64,000 bases of DNA from positions 1 to 64,000 of the forward strand of contig CAIRSA010000352.1 in the NCBI GenBank assembly GCA_903881085.1, given 5' to 3'. The stretch's first letter is position 1; each line of letters starts with the position of its first letter. This stretch comes from an uncultured Acidobacteriia bacterium. GTDB taxonomy: Bacteria > Acidobacteriota > Terriglobia > Bryobacterales > Bryobacteraceae. This document shows, piece by piece, positions 59,095 to 64,000 of the stretch. The translations under genes were made by a program, and so were the position numbers. The notes below the pieces were generated by a model. The model searched no databases. It saw only the letters and a list, made by a program, of their open reading frames with translations, and was not told the origin of the DNA.

Positions 59095-59128
59095 TAGACA
59101 CACCCCATCGCACAATCAAACGGCTCAC
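59095..59128 (-). promoter_or_regulatory. Conserved upstream block of NHNQ peptide gene 4 (GTGAGC-N22-TGTCTA)
   Basis: On the minus strand GTGAGC (59128-59123), 22 bases, TGTCTA (59100-59095), then AGTGAAGGCGG and GGCGG-AAATTAAG-CCGCC. It is 36 bases beyond the kinase stop, parallel to the placement after kinases 1 and 2. Confidence 0.5.
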
Positions 59129-59164
59129 GGCATCGAAAGATTTTTTCAAATTTCTTATCCGATC

Positions 59165-61810
59165 TTAGTTTCGGGCAGGTGTAGCGGCGATGCGTGCCGC
59201 CAACGCCGCCTCTTCCCTCCGCACGTAGTCGTTCTGCTCCGGATGGTCAGTCCACAGTTTGGCCGCTGCGGCGAACCATCGACCAGCCTTCGCCGCGTCG
59301 CCGCTTCTGCGCCAGTGCACCCCCAGCCGCTCCCGAATCCTCGCCAGCGGAATTACGCTCGTCAGTTCCTTCGGATTCGCAGCGTAGATTCCCGCAGCAA
59401 CGCTTTGCGCCTCCGTCAGGAATGTCTCCGCAGCGGCGGGCTCGTGCGTGGCTACCGCGGCATCTGCGGCGGCAAGCAGGATCAGCGCCAGGCTCGCCAA
59501 CTCATCCTGATTTTTCGGGTCTTTGGACAGCACCACGCGCTCGCCCCGCAGCGCCTCGTCGGCTTGCGCTCGCGCTTCAGCGGCATGACCGTAAAACAAT
59601 AATGCCTCAGCGTATCTGCGCAGCGCACGGTTGCGCCTGGAAAGCACCAGAAAGCTCTTTCTGCCCGCCGCGATCAGTTCGTCGAATATCGCCACGGATT
59701 CACGCGCGCTGGCCACAGCCGCCTTGGGGTCCAAATATTTCAAAGGCATCGACAGTCGTAACTTCGCAATCGCCAAACTGAAACGTGCTGATTGATCCTT
59801 CGCATCTCGGTCCACCATGCGTTGCACACCATCCAGATATTGCCGCGCGTACACGGCCGAGCGCGCTGGATCATTCAGGTGCGGTGCGGAATCGTCGAAC
59901 CACGCGCGTGACTGGTCCTGCCCCAACAGGGCTAAGCCGCGCAGAGCTGCCGGATTGAAAGGTTCTTTCCGCAAAACCTCTTCGTGAAGCGCTTGCGCGT
60001 CATCGAACGCTTGCAATGCTTCGCGCAATTGACCGGTTGCCGCCGCCGAGGATCCAAACTCATTTCGGGACAGAGCCGCCACATATAGGTTCTGTACATT
60101 GCGCGTTTTTGCCACAAGCTCGCTTGTAATCGCATCGCACTTCCGGAACCGCTCCAGCGCCAGCGTAAAATGGCTGGGCTCCACCGCCACTTGTCCTAGC
60201 ACGCACCATGCGTCGGCCACTTCTCGCTCGTTCGCTCCACTCAGGTGCTGCAAGCCTGCTTCAGCCATTCGCTCAGCTTCGACAAGATTTCCGGCCCGCA
60301 GCAGCAGATGGGCGAAATCCACTTCGAACACCCCCAGCGCATTCTGTTGGGCGGGCTCTTTTGCCGCAATGCGTTCATAGATCGCCGCCGCCTTGCGGTA
60401 ACTCGCAATCGCCTCTTCCGTCTTGCCCAGACTTGGCCGCGTTGGATAACCCTGCGCATCACCGACTTTGCGGTACGCCGCCGCCAACTCTTTTTGCAGG
60501 CCTAAATCGCCTTCCGCACTTTTTGACAGATTGTCCAGATACTCCACCGCCGTGCCCACCATCTTCGCGCGCACCGCAGTCGTGCCTTGCAGTTTCGCCA
60601 GATCGTCCGTGTAGTCGAACACGAAGCTATGTGCAAGCCGCCGCACCTGTTCGAACCGCTCATTGGAGATGCGTGCCTGCCGCAGCGCAACGGCCGCGCC
60701 ACCGGCGATGGCAACCATCACCGCAGCCGCAGCGCCCAATGCCAGCGCGTTGCGACGTACAAACCTGCTTGCCCGATAGCTGAACGAATCACCGCGCGCG
60801 AGAACCGGCCTATGATCCATGCTGCGTCGCACGTCTTCGGCGAACTGCTCCACCGAAGCATACCGCCGCGCCGGTTCCTTGCGCATGGCCATCAGCAGGA
60901 TGTTGTCCAGATCCTTGCCCAGCCCCGGTGGCGCAGGCTCCGTCAGGCACACGGCATTGTGAATATCCATCGGCGCCAGCGTCGGCACGTTGTATGGACG
61001 CTGCCCGGTCAGCATTTCGTAAAGATTCACACCCAACGAATAGACGTCGCATGCCGTGGTGATCGCTTCGCCGCGTACCTGCTCCGGACTCGCGTAGTCA
61101 GGCGTGAACGCGATCATGCCGGTCATTGTGCGTTGTGCGTTCTCGACCAGCAGTTTCGCGATGCCAAAGTCGAGCAGCTTCGGCGTGCCGTCCTTGGTCA
61201 CCATGATATTCGCAGGCTTCAGATCCCGGTGCACAATCAGGTTCCGGTGCGCCTGCGCCACTGCGTCAGCCACCGCCAGAAACAGTTCGAGCTTTTTACG
61301 CAATGGCCAGCCCTCTGTTGCCGCGGTAAGCGGCAGGCCGTCCACATATTCCATTACCAGATAAGGCGCGCCGTTCGCCGTCTGGCCGCCATCCAGCAGC
61401 CGCGCGATGTTGGGGTGCTCCAGGCCAGCCAGAATCTGCCGCTCCATGACAAAGCGTTCTCGCGCGGCATCGCTATCCATTTCCCACTTTACGATCTTGA
61501 TCGCAACGCGTTGGTGAAAGTTGCCGTCGTCACGCACCGCTTCGAATACCGTGCCCTGGCCGCCGTTACCCAGCCGCCGCACCACGCTATATGGGCCGAT
61601 GCGTTCCACCGTTGTTACTGCCACCGCGGCGGTTTCGATAATTGAAGTCAGGATGGCTGCGCTATCGCCGGTGTCATCCAGAAGCTTCGTCAATTCCGAC
61701 CGCACTACCGGGTCCGCAATCGCCGCCACTAAGGCTGCGCGCTCCGCGGGCGGCAACTCATACATCGCATCGTATTGCTCTTCGACTTCGCGCCACTGCT
61801 CTTCGGTCAC
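59165..61810 (-). CDS. Membrane Ser/Thr protein kinase with TPR-like C-terminal region (kinase 3)
   Basis: 881 residues from GTG 61810. The N-terminal helical segment is MTEEQWREVEEQYDAMYELPPAERAAL in two parts. The kinase domain shows LGNGGQGTVFEA (Gly loop), VAIKIVK (Lys), VHRDLKPANI, LDFGIAKLL and YASPEQVRG. A membrane helix (ALALGAAAAVMVAIAGGAAVAL) and a long TPR-like tail follow. It has the same layout as kinases 1 and 2 but is only distantly similar, so the linkage with NHNQ genes and an ECF gene is not simply a recent copy. Its start overlaps the DUF429 stop (GTGA). Confidence 0.93.
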   Translation of the reverse strand: MTEEQWREVEEQYDAMYELPPAERAALVAAIADPVVRSELTKLLDDTGDSAAILTSIIETAAVAVTTVERIGPYSVVRRLGNGGQGTVFEAVRDDGNFHQRVAIKIVKWEMDSDAARERFVMERQILAGLEHPNIARLLDGGQTANGAPYLVMEYVDGLPLTAATEGWPLRKKLELFLAVADAVAQAHRNLIVHRDLKPANIMVTKDGTPKLLDFGIAKLLVENAQRTMTGMIAFTPDYASPEQVRGEAITTACDVYSLGVNLYEMLTGQRPYNVPTLAPMDIHNAVCLTEPAPPGLGKDLDNILLMAMRKEPARRYASVEQFAEDVRRSMDHRPVLARGDSFSYRASRFVRRNALALGAAAAVMVAIAGGAAVALRQARISNERFEQVRRLAHSFVFDYTDDLAKLQGTTAVRAKMVGTAVEYLDNLSKSAEGDLGLQKELAAAYRKVGDAQGYPTRPSLGKTEEAIASYRKAAAIYERIAAKEPAQQNALGVFEVDFAHLLLRAGNLVEAERMAEAGLQHLSGANEREVADAWCVLGQVAVEPSHFTLALERFRKCDAITSELVAKTRNVQNLYVAALSRNEFGSSAAATGQLREALQAFDDAQALHEEVLRKEPFNPAALRGLALLGQDQSRAWFDDSAPHLNDPARSAVYARQYLDGVQRMVDRDAKDQSARFSLAIAKLRLSMPLKYLDPKAAVASARESVAIFDELIAAGRKSFLVLSRRNRALRRYAEALLFYGHAAEARAQADEALRGERVVLSKDPKNQDELASLALILLAAADAAVATHEPAAAETFLTEAQSVAAGIYAANPKELTSVIPLARIRERLGVHWRRSGDAAKAGRWFAAAAKLWTDHPEQNDYVRREEAALAARIAATPARN

Positions 61811-62499
61811 GGTCCCATCAGCTTAGCATGCGTGCAGGTCACGATCTCCATCCGCAGCCCGCGCGCGTCGAACTCAGGCTCGGCGGGAATCAGCCGCGCC
61901 TGCCCCAACGCGAATTCTCGCGCCACCCACGCCACTGCCAGCGCGTCCAAAATATCGTCGGGCTTGGCCGCCAGCTTTGTCTCCGTCCATTCGATTGGCA
62001 GCAAGCGCCGCCGCTCTGCGAAGCCCTCATGCGTTGACTTGCGATGCTCCGCCGGCCGCCCAGCCAACATCGTAAAGCACAGCTCTGGATGCACCTCAAT
62101 CACTCGCCGCTGCAATTCTGGCGTAATCAACTCGTCAATTTCCCGGATTTTCGAGAATAAAAAATAGGATTGCTTGGAAATCCCTTTGCCGCACAACTTG
62201 CGCGATTCCGCCAGCGCTTCGTGATAATCCACGAATCCCAGAAGGCGCCGGTCCGGTGCGCTGAAGATGCTGCTCGCCCGCCGACCCAACTCACGCCGGG
62301 CGAGAACATCGCACGCTCGCGGCGCGCAGCCGCCGAGGCCGATCGGCATGTCCACTCCTATCACCCTGGCATCTTCATAACACGCTAAAACCTCGCAAAA
62401 ATGGGCATGTACTGCCAGCGTGGCCGTCAGCGCCTGGCAATCGAGCCGCGCGGCTACCCAGCCGCCTTTGCAACCGTCAACCCCAATGACGGTCTGAAT
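61807..62499 (-). CDS. DUF429 domain protein, start codon uncertain
   Basis: DUF429 (RNase H-like fold) protein. The family N-terminus VIGVDGCKGGWVAARLD is encoded at 62488-62438 and continues in the same frame into VIGVDMPIGL and the rest. Later segments include FSAPDRRLLGFVDYHEAL, VHPELCFTMLAGRP and KPDDILDALAVAWVAREFA. The first ordinary start codon in frame is GTG 62364, which would remove the N-terminal strand. Upstream to the stop no ATG, GTG or TTG exists; ATT 62499 is the nearest candidate. I report the longer version. The stop overlaps the kinase GTG. Function of DUF429 is not established; some members are nuclease-like. Confidence 0.72.
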   Translation of the reverse strand: MQTVIGVDGCKGGWVAARLDCQALTATLAVHAHFCEVLACYEDARVIGVDMPIGLGGCAPRACDVLARRELGRRASSIFSAPDRRLLGFVDYHEALAESRKLCGKGISKQSYFLFSKIREIDELITPELQRRVIEVHPELCFTMLAGRPAEHRKSTHEGFAERRRLLPIEWTETKLAAKPDDILDALAVAWVAREFALGQARLIPAEPEFDARGLRMEIVTCTHAKLMGP

Positions 62500-62517
62500 G
62501 TTAGCATTAGACTTTCG

Positions 62518-63324
62518 ATGCAGGAACTTTACCTCCCTCTACACGACTGCACGTTGCATGTGCGGCACCGCTTTGCCGGCCATGGCCGTCCGACGATTCT
62601 ATTCATCCACGGGCTCGGCGAATCCGGTCTCTGTTTCGAAGATGCCTTCAAGCAGACCGCGCTCGATGATTTCAATCTGCTCGTGCCCGATCTCGCCGGC
62701 TACGGCCGCAGTTCGTCGGCCGCCTCATATTCCTTCCACGCCCAACTCGACCGCATCCGCCGCCTTGTCGATCATTTTTACACGGAGCCGCTACACGTCG
62801 TCGGTCACTCGCTCGGTTCCGACCTTGCCATTCTCGCCTGCCAGTCCGTGGTTCCACAAGCCGCCAGTCTAACCATCCTGGAAGGCCACCTGACCTTCTC
62901 TGGCGTCTTCATCGCCAACCGGGCCGTCGCCGCATACGAACGGGGCGAATTCGATGAATGGTGGACTCACGGCTTTCGCGACACCATTGTCTATGAGCAG
63001 TGGGGCGCCCACTCGCTGGCCACCCGCGGCTATTACGCTTCGCTCCGTTTCGCCCGTCCGCAGGCGATGCTCGAAAACTCGCTGGAACTGGTCCGCCGCC
63101 GCGAATTCGGCGACGTCTACTGCGCGCTGACCATGCCGAAACTGTTCTGTTATGGCTCGCAAAGCGTCACCGAGCCGACGCTCGAATTTCTCGCCGCCCA
63201 CAACCTAGAGAGCCGCAAATTCGAGGGCGCGCATTGGTTCATGCTTGACCAACCGTCGGAGTTCTACCAGTCGCTCGCAGCCTTTCTCGCCGCCGCTTCT
63301 CCGCTTCAACCTCACGGTTCTTAG
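62518..63324 (+). CDS. Alpha/beta hydrolase
   Basis: 268 residues from ATG 62518. Oxyanion region LFIHGLGESG, nucleophile GHSLGSD with Ser, acid in the strand near KLFCYGSQSVTEP, and the catalytic His in FEGAHWFMLDQP. A cytoplasmic esterase or lyase of the alpha/beta-hydrolase fold; substrate unknown. Its start is only 18 bp from the presumed DUF429 start on the other strand. The 3' end overlaps the DUF2277 gene by 86 bp in convergent orientation. Confidence 0.9.
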   Translation: MQELYLPLHDCTLHVRHRFAGHGRPTILFIHGLGESGLCFEDAFKQTALDDFNLLVPDLAGYGRSSSAASYSFHAQLDRIRRLVDHFYTEPLHVVGHSLGSDLAILACQSVVPQAASLTILEGHLTFSGVFIANRAVAAYERGEFDEWWTHGFRDTIVYEQWGAHSLATRGYYASLRFARPQAMLENSLELVRRREFGDVYCALTMPKLFCYGSQSVTEPTLEFLAAHNLESRKFEGAHWFMLDQPSEFYQSLAAFLAAASPLQPHGS

Positions 63325-63529
63325 GCGGGCCGCCGGATTCCAACTCGGCCAACAAGCGCGCCGATACTTCGGTAACCGCGTCCACCGCGGCGAGGAACGG
63401 CGCTTCGTTCGCCTTCGAGGGCTTGGTGAAGCCGCTGATCTTGCGCACAAACTGCAACGACGCAGCGCGAATCTCCTCCTCCGTCACCGGCGGATCGAAA
63501 TGAAAAAGTGGCTTAATGCTACGGCACAT
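63239..63529 (-). CDS. DUF2277 family protein
   Basis: 96 residues starting MCRSIKPLFHFDPPVTEEEI, followed by RAASLQFVRKISGFTKPSKANEAPF, the family signature of DUF2277. Function not established; members are small cytoplasmic proteins often in Actinobacteria and Acidobacteria. The C-terminal tail (EAEKRRRERLRATGR) is basic. Overlaps the 3' end of the hydrolase by 86 bp. Confidence 0.9.
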   Translation of the reverse strand: MCRSIKPLFHFDPPVTEEEIRAASLQFVRKISGFTKPSKANEAPFLAAVDAVTEVSARLLAELESGGPPKNREVEAEKRRRERLRATGRTPTVGQA

Positions 63530-63579
63530 ATCTGTACGAGTATGGCTGAAGTTTTGAGGAACTCGCCAGCCCTTCTATT

Positions 63580-63706
63580 CTTGGTGTTCTTTGCGTCGTG
63601 GCGCCTTGGCGCGAGAATGTTTTCGTTCGTAGTGTGCCCGTGATAGCCCGGTTCAGTCCAGCGACGATTTTTCACGCGAAGGCGCCAAGACGCAAAGAAC
63701 ACCAAG
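63580..63706. repeat. Long inverted repeat (CTTGGTGTTCTTTGCGTC arms)
   Basis: The 18-base arm CTTGGTGTTCTTTGCGTC (63580-63597) is the exact complement of 63689-63706. Pairing continues imperfectly through TGGCGCCTTGGCGCGAGAA on the left and TTCACGCGAAGGCGCCAA on the right. The loop is about 50 bases and holds no gene. It is a palindromic dispersed-element candidate and fills most of the gap before the fucosidase gene. Confidence 0.6.
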
Positions 63707-63784
63707 CGAAGCGTCCACTCGCCATTGAAGAACTCATCCACGCACTCACGATTTTGGTAAAGTGGCATCCAGGGAGCATTATTT

Positions 63785-64000
63785 GTGATCAACAGCATTC
63801 TTTCAGTCTTACTGCTATTATTTTCAGTTAACGTTTTCGCCGCCGAATCCGCCGCCGAACGTGACGCCCGTATGCAATGGTGGCGCGAAGCCCGCTTCGG
63901 TATGTTCGTTCATTGGGGGCTATACTCCGGCCTGGCCGGTACGTGGGACGGAAAACCCGTCGCCACCAAAGGCGGTATGGAATGGATCCAGCAGCGCGTC
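63785..64000 (+). CDS. Alpha-L-fucosidase, GH29, N-terminal part (runs off the window)
   Basis: 72 codons from GTG 63785 to the window end. Signal peptide ([20 protein letters not shown]), then [22 protein letters not shown], the hallmark start of GH29 alpha-L-fucosidases, and KGGMEWIQ. It would remove terminal fucose from glycans outside the cytoplasm. The AGGGAG Shine-Dalgarno nine bases upstream supports GTG. The rest of the gene lies to the right. Confidence 0.87.
   Translation, partial: MINSILSVLLLLFSVNVFAAESAAERDARMQWWREARFGMFVHWGLYSGLAGTWDGKPVATKGGMEWIQQRV

Noticed and set aside
58734-59168. 144-codon plus-strand frame over NHNQ microprotein 4
   Set aside because: The opposite strand has a strong Shine-Dalgarno, a protein-level repeat and conserved relatives; the plus frame has none.
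60587-61645. 352-codon plus-strand frame
   Set aside because: Antisense to kinase 3.

Overview
The window looks like chromosomal DNA of an acidobacterium of the Bryobacterales/Solibacter type. This is inferred from gene content, not from a marker gene. It carries four large Oar-like TonB-dependent receptors with a carboxypeptidase-regulatory N-terminal domain, several Tat-type secreted carbohydrate enzymes (GH28, sialidase-like, DUF1080, GH29), many Gfo/Idh/MocA dehydrogenases and xylose-isomerase-like TIM barrels, ECF sigma factors of the X6/TIGR02999 type, and large Ser/Thr kinases with TPR-like tails. GC content is high and genes are closely packed.

Layout. 1-6.1 kb is a scarred mobile region: the tail of an ISKra4 transposase, a GH28 gene, a frameshifted regulator remnant joined to an unrelated C-terminal fragment, a sialidase-like gene, a receptor stub, and an IS whose transposase fuses a DruA (DUF4338) domain to an ISAs1 transposase across a likely -1 frameshift site. 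6.2-13.2 kb holds a DUF1080 hydrolase and then kinase, microprotein, kinase, microprotein, ECF sigma. 13.2-15.8 kb has two paralogous metallo-beta-lactamase-fold proteins flanking a fasciclin protein. 16-31.6 kb is a sugar/organic uptake region with two TonB receptors, three Gfo/Idh/MocA enzymes, a TIM-barrel isomerase and a PHP/beta-propeller protein. 31.6-41.1 kb is mostly housekeeping: metF, a DUF433/DUF5615 toxin-antitoxin pair, an Lrp regulator divergent from an EamA exporter, homoserine dehydrogenase, a methyltransferase and glycosyltransferases. 41.2-49.8 kb has two more TonB receptors, tRNA-Ser(GCU), a cytochrome c and a LytTR regulator. 49.9-52.3 kb has a divergent UDP-xylose pair (UDP-glucuronate decarboxylase and UDP-glucose dehydrogenase). 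52.4-57.6 kb has a PHP phosphoesterase, a bifunctional acyltransferase and a Gfo/isomerase/SRPBCC operon. 57.7-62.5 kb is a second microprotein/ECF/kinase locus. The right end has an alpha/beta hydrolase, DUF2277 and the start of a GH29 fucosidase.

The main discovery is a family of four very small genes, none with a function I recognise. They encode peptides built on a unit ending in Asn-His-Asn-Gln ('NHNQ'). Two single-unit copies sit between and after the kinases at 9.6 and 12.5 kb. A two-unit and a three-unit copy sit around the ECF gene at 57.8 and 58.9 kb. All four share an upstream block (GTGAKC, exactly 22 bases, TGTNNN, then an AGGCGG hairpin and a Shine-Dalgarno site). They are tied in both loci to the same partners: a TPR-type Ser/Thr kinase and an X6-type ECF sigma factor. 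This suggests a kinase/sigma-controlled peptide system.
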